A DNA stretch of 64,000 bases, taken from assembly GCA_003228685.1 (NCBI GenBank), contig QIFC01000095.1, positions 120,948 through 184,947 on the forward strand, given 5' to 3'. Under the pieces are notes generated by a model. The model saw only the letters and a list, made by a program, of their open reading frames with translations, was not told the DNA's origin and searched no databases. Made by a program: the position numbers and the translations under genes. Of the stretch, positions 35,620 through 44,761 are shown piece after piece. Within the stretch, counting starts at the first letter, position 1. Every line of letters begins with the position of its first letter. Source of the DNA: Chloroflexota bacterium. GTDB lineage: Bacteria; Chloroflexota; Dehalococcoidia; DSTF01; RBG-16-68-14.

Positions 35620-37941
35620 CTACGTCATCGCGTTCTGGAACACGATCTCGACATGCTCACCGGCATCCAAGTCCACGTCCTGGCACGTATCTGAAATAGC
35701 CACGAAGCCTGGCTGCAGCGTCTCCTGGACAGAGTACTCGCCTGGCGACAGCCCGATCGTCAGGCCATTTGTCTGCGTCGCCGCGATCGTAAACGGCGAG
35801 CCCGCGCAGCCTCCGCCGGTGTAGATCTTGATCTCCCACCCGGCCGCGCTTTCCTGAACGACCATGTCGCCGTTTAGGATCTCTTTGCGTATCTTCAGTG
35901 TGCCCGTGTTGGACGGCGTGTTCGTCGCCGTCGGCGTGATCGGTGTATTGGTTGCCGTTGGCGCGGCGGGCGTGTTGGTTGGCGCTGGTGGCACCGGCGT
36001 CGGCGTCGATGTCGAAGTGGGTGGCGGAGGCGCCGGCGTGTTCGTCGGTGGCGGGCCTCCTACTGGCAGGCCGTCCAGCAGACCCGCGACGAACTGCAGG
36101 ATCAACGCCGCGTCGATCGCGTTGGAGGCGCCGCTGAAGTCCACGTCGGCCGCGGCCGGGCAGGCGAACGGGCTGAAGAGCCCAGCGATGAACTGCAACA
36201 CCAGCGCCGCATCGGTCGCGTCGACGCGACCGTCGCAGTTAACGTCACCCGAGCCGCCGCCGGGGGGCGCCTGCGTGGGCGGTGGTGCCGTGGGCGGTGG
36301 TTCGGGGCACACGCCGCCAGCCCCACCAGGAGGACAGGTGCTGTTTTTCCAGACGACCAGCGAAACTTCCGTGAGGAAGTTGGTAAGCACACTCACGCTC
36401 ACCGTCGCCCCCGGCTGAGCGCACTTCTCCCCCCAGTCGATGATCACATCGCTGTTGTCGCCCACGATGACCGAGGCTATGGTGCAGTCTGTGGTGTCGG
36501 ACACGATGAACGGGTCGTCGAGTTGTCCGCCCGTGAACTGGAAGACAATGTTGAGGCCCGTAGCGGCTCCTGGACCTGGGTTCGTGAACTCAAACGAACG
36601 TTTCGACTTCTGGCCCAAGACGCCTTCCACCGCGCCGAGCGCGTCGAGCAACCCGAAGCCGGAGAGGTCATCGAAGCCGGGGTCCTCAATGTCCTGTGCA
36701 GTGTCGACCATCGCATCTCTGATCTCGGCCGGACTCAACGTCGGATCCAATTCCAGCAAGAGCGCAGCGACGCCTGCCGCATGCGGCGCTGAGGCTGACG
36801 TGCCGAAAAATGGATCGAATCCACTGGTAGCCGTGGAGACCCCATCAGCCGCCGCGATGTCCGGCTTATCGCGCACGATGCCGCCCGAAGACGAGAAGTC
36901 CCCGGGGGTGAACGGATTGCCGTCGGCGTCGAAGAAGACGCGGCGGGGGCCATCGGAGCTAAAGGGCTCTATCAGCGCCGTTCCGTCGAAGGGGCCGCCT
37001 CCGGCTTGCGCCACATCGGCAGCGCCTACCGTAATCGCAAAGTCGGACCCGGCGTGGCCGCCGATAGCGCCGTTCGTGCCGAACGTCAGCGGCGCGCCAA
37101 ACGTATCCACACGCATGAAGCGGGGATCCGCTTCGCCGCCCCAGTTCACCACAATGATGTGGTCACCCTTCTGGGGCAGCGGCTCGCCGGGGTCGTCTCC
37201 CAGGATCTCGATCGGGTCCTGCGTTCCCGTCTGCGGATCGGTCGAGCATGTCCACGCGGGGATGTCTGGCTCGATTAGGCATAGATCGTAGTCGTTTTCG
37301 GAGCCGGCCAGCGAGTCGGCCCATTGGAGGACGATCGGGGCGTCTCCATTCTGCACAACGTTAGACGGCTGGCCGAAGTCCAACACCGTGCCGTTGATCG
37401 GCGGCGGACCAAGCCCAGGGAAGAATCCTTGGACGTCCTGAGTGGTCAGCCCCATGGTGTTGAAGTCGCCTTCCCAAACGCTGGAGGTCCCATTGCTCAG
37501 GTTGCCGCCATCACCCGCTGCGGCAAAAAAGACCGAGATGTCCAGCGGAGCGTCCCTCATCGCCCGCGCGATGGCGCCGTCCTGGAAGACGGGCTCCCTG
37601 AAGAAGAGCACATCATCCACGATGATGTCGCACCCCCTCTCTACCAGCCCGTCAATGTTCGTCGCCATCTGGGCCTGGCTGGGGCCGCCAGTCGCGAAAC
37701 CGAGGTCCGCGCCCGGCGCCAGATCGTGGACGATCTCCAGCATCGCCGTGCCGGCGTCGCCCGAACCTTGCTGGCCGGGAAGGATGTCGATTCCTAGTGG
37801 CAGGTCGCCGGAGAGCTCGAGGTCGGGGAGGCTGTCGACGCCGTCCGAGATGACACAGACCTTCACGCCAGAGCCATCGACGCCAAATGTGGTTCGCGCC
37901 AAGTCTACGCGATGCGCCACATCGCCCTGGGAAATGTTCAT
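35620..37941 (-). CDS. S8 (subtilisin)-family secreted protease-like protein with type I dockerin and C-terminal SpaA-like domain; separated from its propeptide by an amber codon
   Basis: GSGVKVCVISDGVDSL, FGTSASAPHAAGVAALLLELDP, GDVNCDGRVDATDAALVLQF, GTLKIRKEILNG...YSVQETLQPGFV. Confidence 0.85.
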   Translation of the reverse strand: MNISQGDVAHRVDLARTTFGVDGSGVKVCVISDGVDSLPDLELSGDLPLGIDILPGQQGSGDAGTAMLEIVHDLAPGADLGFATGGPSQAQMATNIDGLVERGCDIIVDDVLFFREPVFQDGAIARAMRDAPLDISVFFAAAGDGGNLSNGTSSVWEGDFNTMGLTTQDVQGFFPGLGPPPINGTVLDFGQPSNVVQNGDAPIVLQWADSLAGSENDYDLCLIEPDIPAWTCSTDPQTGTQDPIEILGDDPGEPLPQKGDHIIVVNWGGEADPRFMRVDTFGAPLTFGTNGAIGGHAGSDFAITVGAADVAQAGGGPFDGTALIEPFSSDGPRRVFFDADGNPFTPGDFSSSGGIVRDKPDIAAADGVSTATSGFDPFFGTSASAPHAAGVAALLLELDPTLSPAEIRDAMVDTAQDIEDPGFDDLSGFGLLDALGAVEGVLGQKSKRSFEFTNPGPGAATGLNIVFQFTGGQLDDPFIVSDTTDCTIASVIVGDNSDVIIDWGEKCAQPGATVSVSVLTNFLTEVSLVVWKNSTCPPGGAGGVCPEPPPTAPPPTQAPPGGGSGDVNCDGRVDATDAALVLQFIAGLFSPFACPAAADVDFSGASNAIDAALILQFVAGLLDGLPVGGPPPTNTPAPPPPTSTSTPTPVPPAPTNTPAAPTATNTPITPTATNTPSNTGTLKIRKEILNGDMVVQESAAGWEIKIYTGGGCAGSPFTIAATQTNGLTIGLSPGEYSVQETLQPGFVAISDTCQDVDLDAGEHVEIVFQNAMT

Positions 37942-37956
37942 CTGGTTCGTCTTGAA

Positions 37957-38334
37957 CTAGTCCGGCGCCCTGATCGCGTACACGTCGTCGCGCTCGGCGA
38001 GCACCTCCAGCGACGCGAGAGGCAAGACCGCCTCGATCGCGCCGTACTTGGGATAGCTGGCGAGGACGGAACCGCCCAGTTCCGTGATGGCCGTCTCAAG
38101 ATCGTCGGAAACGGCCGCCCTGACGCTCACCTCTCGCTCAGTATCACCGGAGGCTCCCATGCTGTGCAGCATCTGCGAGCCGATCTTCTTCTGCGCGTCC
38201 GTCAGGTACGCTTTTGCGTCCTGGCCGGCCTGCGATGCGGGCGGCGCGACTTCGCGGCCGCCGGAGTTGCTCGTGATCGTGATCGTGAGGATCACGAAGA
38301 CGGCGCACGCTGTAATCGTTAGGAAGCGTTGCAT
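37957..38334 (-). CDS. Signal peptide and propeptide portion of the adjacent S8 protease, ending at in-frame TAG
   Basis: MQRFLTITACAVFVILTITIT signal; ...VLASYPKYGAIEAVLPLASLEVLAERDDVYAIRAPD* then FKTNQMNISQGDVAHRVDLARTTFGVDGSG in the same frame. Confidence 0.75.
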   Translation of the reverse strand: MQRFLTITACAVFVILTITITSNSGGREVAPPASQAGQDAKAYLTDAQKKIGSQMLHSMGASGDTEREVSVRAAVSDDLETAITELGGSVLASYPKYGAIEAVLPLASLEVLAERDDVYAIRAPD

Positions 38335-38431
38335 GATGGCCTCCCTGCTGCCAAATGGCGCTCTCTCAGGACAGCAAGTATACAGTGTGCCATCGCCTCG
38401 ATGCGAACCTATTGCGTATAATGCGCGCACG

Positions 38432-39256
38432 ATGACAGACGCCCTCGTTTCCACATCTTGGCTCGCCGAACATGCCGGCGATCCCAGCCTCCGCGTCTTC
38501 GAAGCCTCCCAGGAGCCCGCGTCCTATGCCTCCGGCCACGTCGAGGGGGCGTTCGCGATCGACTGGAAGACCGAGCTGATCGAACGCGCCGACGAGTCCT
38601 CCGGCAAGGTGATCGACGCCGGGCGCTTCGTCGCGCTCGCCGGCCGCCTCGGCATCGAGCCCCATGACACGCTCGTCTTCTACGGCGACCAGGGCGGCCG
38701 CCACGCCACGCGCGCCTTCTGGGTCTTCGAGTACTACCGCCACCCGGGCAAGCTCCACTGGGTCGACGGCGGCCGCGAAGTCTGGCAGCAGGAGGGCCGC
38801 CCGCTCACCGCGGCTGTCCCCGACGTCACTCCGTCCACCTACCCGGAGCCGCCCGCGCCCGACTACACGATCCGCGCCACGCTCACGGACATCGTTGCCG
38901 GCCTCGACAACGCGGACCTCACCGTGATCGACACGCGCAGCCCCGATGAGTACGCCGGCGCGGACATCCGCGCCGCGCGGGGCGGTCGCATCCCGGGCGC
39001 GCGAAACGTCTTCTGGAAGACGTCGCTTGCCGAGTCCACGGCGCTCCTGCCCAAAGCGCAGCTCGAGCAACTCTACGCCGCCGTGGGTCGCGACGGCAGC
39101 GTCGCCGCCTACTGCCAGCTTGGCGTCCGCGCCGCCCACACCTGGTTCATCCTCCGCCACGTCCTCGACCACCCCGGCGCCAAGAACTACGACGGCTCGT
39201 GGCAGGAGTGGGGCAACCTGCCCAACACGCCGATCGAGCACGAGACAGCGCCGTGA
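38432..39256 (+). CDS. Tandem-rhodanese thiosulfate/3-mercaptopyruvate sulfurtransferase
   Basis: VSTSWLAEHAGDPSLRVFEAS, GHVEGAFAIDW, VIDTRSPDEYAG, AYCQLGVRAAHTWFIL; TATAAT-N9-ATG. Confidence 0.93.
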   Translation: MTDALVSTSWLAEHAGDPSLRVFEASQEPASYASGHVEGAFAIDWKTELIERADESSGKVIDAGRFVALAGRLGIEPHDTLVFYGDQGGRHATRAFWVFEYYRHPGKLHWVDGGREVWQQEGRPLTAAVPDVTPSTYPEPPAPDYTIRATLTDIVAGLDNADLTVIDTRSPDEYAGADIRAARGGRIPGARNVFWKTSLAESTALLPKAQLEQLYAAVGRDGSVAAYCQLGVRAAHTWFILRHVLDHPGAKNYDGSWQEWGNLPNTPIEHETAP

Positions 39257-40098
39257 CCCCACGGCCCGGCACCTTGAAGTTCTCCTTCAACATCCAGAAC
39301 TTCGCGCCGTTCGACGACGTGCATCGGGTCGTCGAGCTGGCCAAGGAGGCCGAGGCAGGCGGCTGGGACGGCTTCTTCCTCTGGGACCACATCCACTGGG
39401 ACGGACCGCCCATGCTCGACCCCTGGGTCACGCTCGCCGCTATCGCGACGGCCACCGAGCGCATCCGCATCGGCGCGCTCGTCACGCCGCTCGCGCGACG
39501 CCGGCCATGGAAGCTCGCGCGGGAGACCGTCACGCTCGATCACCTCTCGCGAGGCCGGCTGATCGTGGGCGCCGGGCTCGGCTTCCCCGTCGACGTGGAG
39601 TTCGCGCAGCTCGGTGAGGAGACGGACGACCGCGTGCGCGCCCAGAAGCTCGACGAGGGTTTGGAGATCCTCACCGGCCTCTGGTCGGGCGAGCCGTTCA
39701 GCTACCAGGGCGAGCACTACCAGCTCGACAACGTCACGTTCCTGCCGAAGCCCGTGCAGGAGCGCATCCCGGTCTGGATCGCCGGCATGTGGCCGTCGAA
39801 GCGCCCGTTCCGCCGCGCCGCCCGCTACGACGGCGTCGTGCCGCTGAAAGTGCAAGAGACCGGCGAGCCGACGATACTCACGCCGGAGGTCCTCGCCACG
39901 GTCGTCGCATACGTCCGCCGGCACCGCGACAGCACTGAGCCGTTCGACGTCGCGCTCGGCGTGTATCTGCCGCCCGACCGCGCCCAGGCCCGCGATATCA
40001 TCGACGCCTACGCCGCCGCCGGCGCCACGTGGCTGATCGATTCGCCGCCCAACCCCGACGCGGTCGCCCAGCGCATACGCGCGGGACGGCCGATATGA
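39253..40098 (+). CDS. LLM-class flavin-dependent oxidoreductase
   Basis: DGFFLWDHIHWDGPPMLDPWVTLAAIATATERIRIGALVTPLARRRPWKLARETVTLDHLSRGRLIVGAGLG. Confidence 0.93.
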   Translation: MTPRPGTLKFSFNIQNFAPFDDVHRVVELAKEAEAGGWDGFFLWDHIHWDGPPMLDPWVTLAAIATATERIRIGALVTPLARRRPWKLARETVTLDHLSRGRLIVGAGLGFPVDVEFAQLGEETDDRVRAQKLDEGLEILTGLWSGEPFSYQGEHYQLDNVTFLPKPVQERIPVWIAGMWPSKRPFRRAARYDGVVPLKVQETGEPTILTPEVLATVVAYVRRHRDSTEPFDVALGVYLPPDRAQARDIIDAYAAAGATWLIDSPPNPDAVAQRIRAGRPI

Positions 40099-40901
40099 CC
40101 ACCGCTCCCCGCGCGAACGACCCGCAGGCGATCAGCGAAGCCCAGCGTCCCATCTGGAACAGCGCCGCGGCCGCGTATCCGGACGTGACAGCAATGGCAG
40201 TTGGACCGATGCTGGATGCGGCCGGCGTTGAGATTGGCACCCGAGCCCTAGACGTCGCCTGCGGACCGGGCCTCGTCGCTGGAGCAGCCGCTGCACGCGG
40301 AGCCGCCGTCACAGGCATCGATTTCGCAGAAGGCATGGTTGAAGAAGCGCGCCGCCAACACCCATCGATCGAGTTTCGTGTGGGCGATGCGGCCGCCCTG
40401 CCGTTCGATGACGAAGCCTTTGACGCGGTGGTGATGGGGTTCGGGATTATCCACATGGCCGAGCCGCAGAAGGCATTCGAACAAGCGAAGCGCGTACTGA
40501 AGCCGGGCGGCCGCCTCGCGTTTACCGTATGGGATGCGCCCGAGACGCTGACGGCGTTCAGGATCGTCTTTGAGACCGTCGGAGCCCACATCAAATCTGA
40601 GGACGAGGATGCGGAAGAGCCGCCGCTTAGAGGTAAGACAGACGAGGCGCTGCTGACCGGCTACTTGACAGAGGCCGGATTCATCGACCCAACATTCGAG
40701 CGACTGCCGCTCGTGTGGGAAGTGGCATCAGCCGACGCGTTGTTCCAGGCGTTTCGCTCGTTCGCCAGTGTGGAGAGCGCATCTGACGATGTCGTTGAGG
40801 CGATCCGTGCAGACATTCGAAGCGCTGCCGCCAAGTACGAACGCGACGGCATCCTGCACCTGCCCATGCCTGCCATCCTCGTTTCGGGGATCCGGCCATA
40901 A
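40095..40901 (+). CDS. Class I SAM-dependent methyltransferase
   Basis: RALDVACGPGLVAGAAAARGAAVTGIDFAEGMVEEARRQHP; ATGA overlap with previous gene. Confidence 0.92.
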   Translation: MTTAPRANDPQAISEAQRPIWNSAAAAYPDVTAMAVGPMLDAAGVEIGTRALDVACGPGLVAGAAAARGAAVTGIDFAEGMVEEARRQHPSIEFRVGDAAALPFDDEAFDAVVMGFGIIHMAEPQKAFEQAKRVLKPGGRLAFTVWDAPETLTAFRIVFETVGAHIKSEDEDAEEPPLRGKTDEALLTGYLTEAGFIDPTFERLPLVWEVASADALFQAFRSFASVESASDDVVEAIRADIRSAAAKYERDGILHLPMPAILVSGIRP

Positions 40902-40911
40902 CGCCAGCGCC

Positions 40912-41721
40912 ATGAACTCTGCGGCACGCCCAGACGACGACACCGGCCTCGATGGCAAGGTGGCGATCGTCACGGGCGGCGGCGCGACCGGCGACGGGAT
41001 CGGGAACGGGCGGGCGGCCGCCATGTTGCTCGCGCGCGCCGGCGTCAGCGTGCTCGTCGTCGACCGCAAGGTGGAGCTGGCGCGGCGCACGGTCGAGATG
41101 ATCGCGGCGGAGGGCGGCGCGAGCGAGGCGTTCGAGGCCGACGTCACGAGCAACGGCCAGTGCGAGGCGATGGTCGCCGCCGCGCTGGAGTGCTACGGCA
41201 GGCTGGATTTCCTCGACAACAACGTCGGCATCGGCAGCCGTGGCAGCGTCGTCGACGAAGAGCCGGAGAGCTGGCAGCGCGTGATGCGCATCAACGTGGA
41301 GAGCATGTTCCTCGCCAGCAAGCACGCCATCCCGGCGATGCTCGCCAGCGACGGCGGCGGCGCGATCGTTAACGTGGCGTCGCTGGCGGCGCTGCTGCCG
41401 AGCAGGCTGACGGCCTACTCGACGTCGAAGGGCGCCGTCATCTCGCTCACCCGCGCGATGGCCGTCGACCACGGGCGCGACGGCATCCGCGTCAACTGCG
41501 TCGCGCCCGGCCCCGTGCACACGCCGATGGTCGCGACACCCGGCATGGCGGACGAGCTGCGCGAGGCGCGGCGCAAGGCGAGCCTGCTGCGCATCGAGGG
41601 CACGGGCTGGGACGTCGGGCAGGCCGTCCGATTCCTGCTCAGCGACCAGGCCCGCTATATTACCGGCCAGACGCTCGTCGTCGACGGCGGCACGATGCTG
41701 CGCGGCCCAACGCGCTTCTAG
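40912..41721 (+). CDS. SDR family oxidoreductase
   Basis: GKVAIVTGGGATGDGIGNGRAAAMLLARAGVSVLVVDR, YSTSK. Confidence 0.92.
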   Translation: MNSAARPDDDTGLDGKVAIVTGGGATGDGIGNGRAAAMLLARAGVSVLVVDRKVELARRTVEMIAAEGGASEAFEADVTSNGQCEAMVAAALECYGRLDFLDNNVGIGSRGSVVDEEPESWQRVMRINVESMFLASKHAIPAMLASDGGGAIVNVASLAALLPSRLTAYSTSKGAVISLTRAMAVDHGRDGIRVNCVAPGPVHTPMVATPGMADELREARRKASLLRIEGTGWDVGQAVRFLLSDQARYITGQTLVVDGGTMLRGPTRF

Positions 41722-41751
41722 CCACGCGCTACAATCGCTGTTATAGAATCC

Positions 41752-41798
41752 CATCCTGAGCCCGTCGCCTGTCCTGAGCGCAGCCGAAGGGAAGGATG
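41752..41798. repeat. CATCCT...AGGATG intergenic repeat (variant)
   Basis: catcctgagcccgtcgcctgtcctgagcgcagccgaagggaaggatg. Confidence 0.65.
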
Positions 41799-41817
41799 AG
41801 CCTGAAGAAGACCCCTC

Positions 41818-41840
41818 CATCCTGAGCTTGTCGAAGGATG
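41818..41840. repeat. CATCCTGAGCTTGTCGAAGGATG intergenic repeat
   Basis: Exact reverse complement of copy at 1871-1893. Confidence 0.85.
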
Positions 41841-41859
41841 AATAGTTGAAGGAGACCAG

Positions 41860-42426
41860 ATGGCCCGCGTACCCTACCTCAACAAGGACGACCTCGAAGA
41901 AAGCGACCAGAAGATGCTGCAGCGGCCCGCGAACATCTTCCGGGCGCTGGTGAACAGTCCGGGCGGCGCCCGCGCTTTCATGCGCAACGGGAACTACCTG
42001 CTGAACTGGAGCAAGCTGGACGTGCGCCTGCGTGAGCTTGCCATCCTGCAGGTCGGCTACCTGCTCAACGCCCCCTACGAGTACTCGCATCACCTGCAGA
42101 TCGGCCAGCAGGCCGGCCTCACCGACGATGACCTCCGCGCCATCGCGGACGACACCGCCGGCAGAAAGACTGACCTCAGCGACCTCGACCGCGCCGTCCT
42201 CAGCGCCGCCCGCGAGATGACCCGCGACGCGCAGCTCTCCAGCGAGACGTTCTCCAAGCTGGAGGCGGCACTCAGCGCGGCGGACCTCGTCGACCTGGTC
42301 CTCGCCATCTCGTTCTACAACGGCGCCTCGCGCACGTTGAACGCGCTCCAGATCGACGTCGAGGAGCCGTACCTCCACCTGCTAGAGAAGTTCCCGCTCC
42401 GACGAAGTAAGCGCGCAAGCGGGTGA
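41860..42426 (+). CDS. Carboxymuconolactone decarboxylase/AhpD-like family protein
   Basis: LDVRLRELAILQVGYLLNAPYEYSHHLQIGQQAGLTDDDLRAI. Confidence 0.88.
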   Translation: MARVPYLNKDDLEESDQKMLQRPANIFRALVNSPGGARAFMRNGNYLLNWSKLDVRLRELAILQVGYLLNAPYEYSHHLQIGQQAGLTDDDLRAIADDTAGRKTDLSDLDRAVLSAAREMTRDAQLSSETFSKLEAALSAADLVDLVLAISFYNGASRTLNALQIDVEEPYLHLLEKFPLRRSKRASG

Positions 42427-42512
42427 TTGTCCCCGTCACTCTGAGCGGCGCGAAGCGCGGTCATGGACAGTACGTTTGTTCTGTAGGCCGAACTGTGATA
42501 GCATCTTGCTCA

Positions 42513-43664
42513 ATGGAGCGCGAGCAGGCGAAAATGGGCCCATCAAGTCTCCCCGCCATTAGCCTCTTCTCCGGAGTGGGCGGCCTCGACCTTGGTGTCC
42601 GCCAGGCGGGATTCGACATAAAGGCATGCGTTGAATCTGAGCCGGACGCCGCAGCAAGCCTCAGAGTAAATCACTTCGCGGACCAGCCGCAACGCGTCCT
42701 CAACAAATCGATCCTCGAGGTTTCCACCGACGAACTGCTTCAGGCATGCGAACTCCAGGTGGGAGAAGCAGCTCTCGTGATTGGCGGGCCACCATGCACC
42801 CCTTTCTCAAAGTCCGGCTACTGGCTGGAGTACAAGCGGCGCGGCCTCGATCCAGACGCTACGCTGCTGGATGAATTTACGCGGGTTGTCCGGGAGACTC
42901 AGCCTCGCGTAGCCCTCCTGGAAAACGTTCACGGCCTCCGCTACACGAACCACAATGTGCGGCCGTTTACACGCCTCGTCGATCAGCTCCAAGACGCGGG
43001 GTACAACGTTTCCTCAGAAGTTCTAAATGCGGCTGACTACGGAGTACCTCAGCTGCGCAAGCGCCTCTTTGTGTACGCTGTCCGCGACGAGATTCCTCCG
43101 CCTTTTCCCCTGCCGACTCACTCCGGATGGTCGGAAACGAGACGGAGCTTCGATGAGACACTCACCCCTTACGTGACGGCCCACGACGTGATCGGAGACC
43201 TTGCTGAAAGGGAGGATCTTGCCGAACCGGAAGAGGAGGCAGGCGGCAAGTACGGAGGCCTTCTTCCAGAAATCCCGCCTGGTGACAACTATCTATACTT
43301 CACAGCCAAGCGCGGCCATCCCAAGCCACTGTTCGGCTGGCGCACCAGATATTGGACGTTTCTATTGAAACTGGACCCTAACAGGCCATCCACGACGATT
43401 CAGGCACAACCTGGACCCTACGTAGGGCCATTCCATTGGAAGAACCGCCGTCTTCGGGCGCTCGAGGTAAAGCGACTCCAAACGTTCCCCGATGACTATG
43501 CTGTTGTTGGCTCCAGGCGGTCGGCACAGATCCAGCTTGGGAACGCAGTACCCCCGCTGCTTGCAAGATTGGTTGTTGAGCCATTGCGCAAGACTGCCTT
43601 GGGAACCGCAGATACGGCCACTTACCAGCCGCGGCTTCCGGTAACATCGGCGGCGGGCGCCTAA
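42513..43664 (+). CDS. DNA (cytosine-5-)-methyltransferase
   Basis: Motif I SLFSGVGGLDLGVRQAGF, motif IV GGPPCTPFSKSGYW, motif VI LLENVHGL, motif VIII QLRKRLFVYAV, motif X QLGNAVPPLLARLV. Confidence 0.95.
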   Translation: MEREQAKMGPSSLPAISLFSGVGGLDLGVRQAGFDIKACVESEPDAAASLRVNHFADQPQRVLNKSILEVSTDELLQACELQVGEAALVIGGPPCTPFSKSGYWLEYKRRGLDPDATLLDEFTRVVRETQPRVALLENVHGLRYTNHNVRPFTRLVDQLQDAGYNVSSEVLNAADYGVPQLRKRLFVYAVRDEIPPPFPLPTHSGWSETRRSFDETLTPYVTAHDVIGDLAEREDLAEPEEEAGGKYGGLLPEIPPGDNYLYFTAKRGHPKPLFGWRTRYWTFLLKLDPNRPSTTIQAQPGPYVGPFHWKNRRLRALEVKRLQTFPDDYAVVGSRRSAQIQLGNAVPPLLARLVVEPLRKTALGTADTATYQPRLPVTSAAGA

Positions 43665-44560
43665 AGCGATGGATCTGCCACTTCTCGTGTCGTCCTGTGC
43701 CGTATCATGTCGAGCACTGCTTGGATGCCGCTCCGCTGGAGCGCCTCACTAACATCCTGCCAAGAAACAGTCTCGTCATTTGCGGAGACGTGAATGTTGA
43801 CTTCGGCGTTGAATCCTCCGGTACCCGCTGCCCTCACACCGAGACCGGGACATCGCCTTGGCTTATCCCTCATAATGGCTAGCACCCGCTGTGCGCTTAT
43901 CACTCGCCAGCTGCTCGTTTTTGGAGCGAGCGACATCAGCTTCTGTTCATGAAGATCAAAGAGCTTGGCTACATAACCATCCTGGGCTTTCCTCACACCT
44001 TTGCCGCCATACCAAGAAAGAACCTTCCACAGATAACCTGCGCTCCCCCTTAGACTGTCTGTGAATTCATCAACTCGCTGTCGAAACGAAAAGTCGACCA
44101 AGTCCACATAGACAAGATCAGGAACCCGCTCAGATACGGCAACCGCCTTATAGGCCGGGATTGGTATGCAATCGTTCGGTTCGAGTCCAACGATTTCCTT
44201 TGCCTTCCTGAAAATGGTGCTGGCCGTCTTCACGTTTATCGGGAGTTCGAGGCCATCCTTCCGAACCGCAAAGTCCCGATTCTCTCCTCTCTCGTGCAGG
44301 TCGTCGATAGAGAAACCAGCCACCTCAAGAGGCTGAAGGTGCTCCTCTCTATACACCACTTCAGCTATCCTCCCGACGATCAAGTTCTGGAATGCTTGGC
44401 TGGGGTTGTTGCGGGCTTCGTGTACGCCAAGGGTGCCGCCGTCCCGCACGTCCTTGGCGATCGACCAGTCGTCCGTGATGGAGAATTCGTCGAGCGCCGT
44501 TTCTAGTGTCGTGGCATTCAGTTGTCGGACATCGTTTGGTACGCTCAATCGGACCACCAC
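43661..44560 (-). CDS. Putative type II restriction endonuclease, convergent with the methyltransferase
   Basis: RDFAVRKDGLELPINVKTASTIF resembles a PD-(D/E)xK-type core; position directly abutting a C5-methyltransferase. Confidence 0.6.
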   Translation of the reverse strand: MVVRLSVPNDVRQLNATTLETALDEFSITDDWSIAKDVRDGGTLGVHEARNNPSQAFQNLIVGRIAEVVYREEHLQPLEVAGFSIDDLHERGENRDFAVRKDGLELPINVKTASTIFRKAKEIVGLEPNDCIPIPAYKAVAVSERVPDLVYVDLVDFSFRQRVDEFTDSLRGSAGYLWKVLSWYGGKGVRKAQDGYVAKLFDLHEQKLMSLAPKTSSWRVISAQRVLAIMRDKPRRCPGLGVRAAGTGGFNAEVNIHVSANDETVSWQDVSEALQRSGIQAVLDMIRHRTTREVADPSL

Positions 44561-44761
44561 TTTCGCAGCTCTCAGAGTGCGTTACATAACACGCCATCCG
44601 AAGCTTAGGTGATTCTGAACACGCAGGCAATGGCCGCTGGATTCCTGCGCTGATGGCCCCACCCGTGATCTCAGCTCCCGCCACTCCCCACCGCCGCCCG
44701 CGACCCGAGCTTCGTGCGCCACCAGCCAGCAGTCGCTCCGGGCGACTGCCAGGCTAGCCAA

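Noticed and set aside
37957-37959. Pyrrolysine at the S8 protease TAG
   Set aside because: No pyl genes or Pyl-using family here; nonsense mutation or sequencing error is far more likely.
40681-42378. 565-aa minus-strand ORF
   Set aside because: Spans antisense of a methyltransferase end, an SDR, an intergenic repeat and the CMD-like gene; low-complexity composition with no domain.
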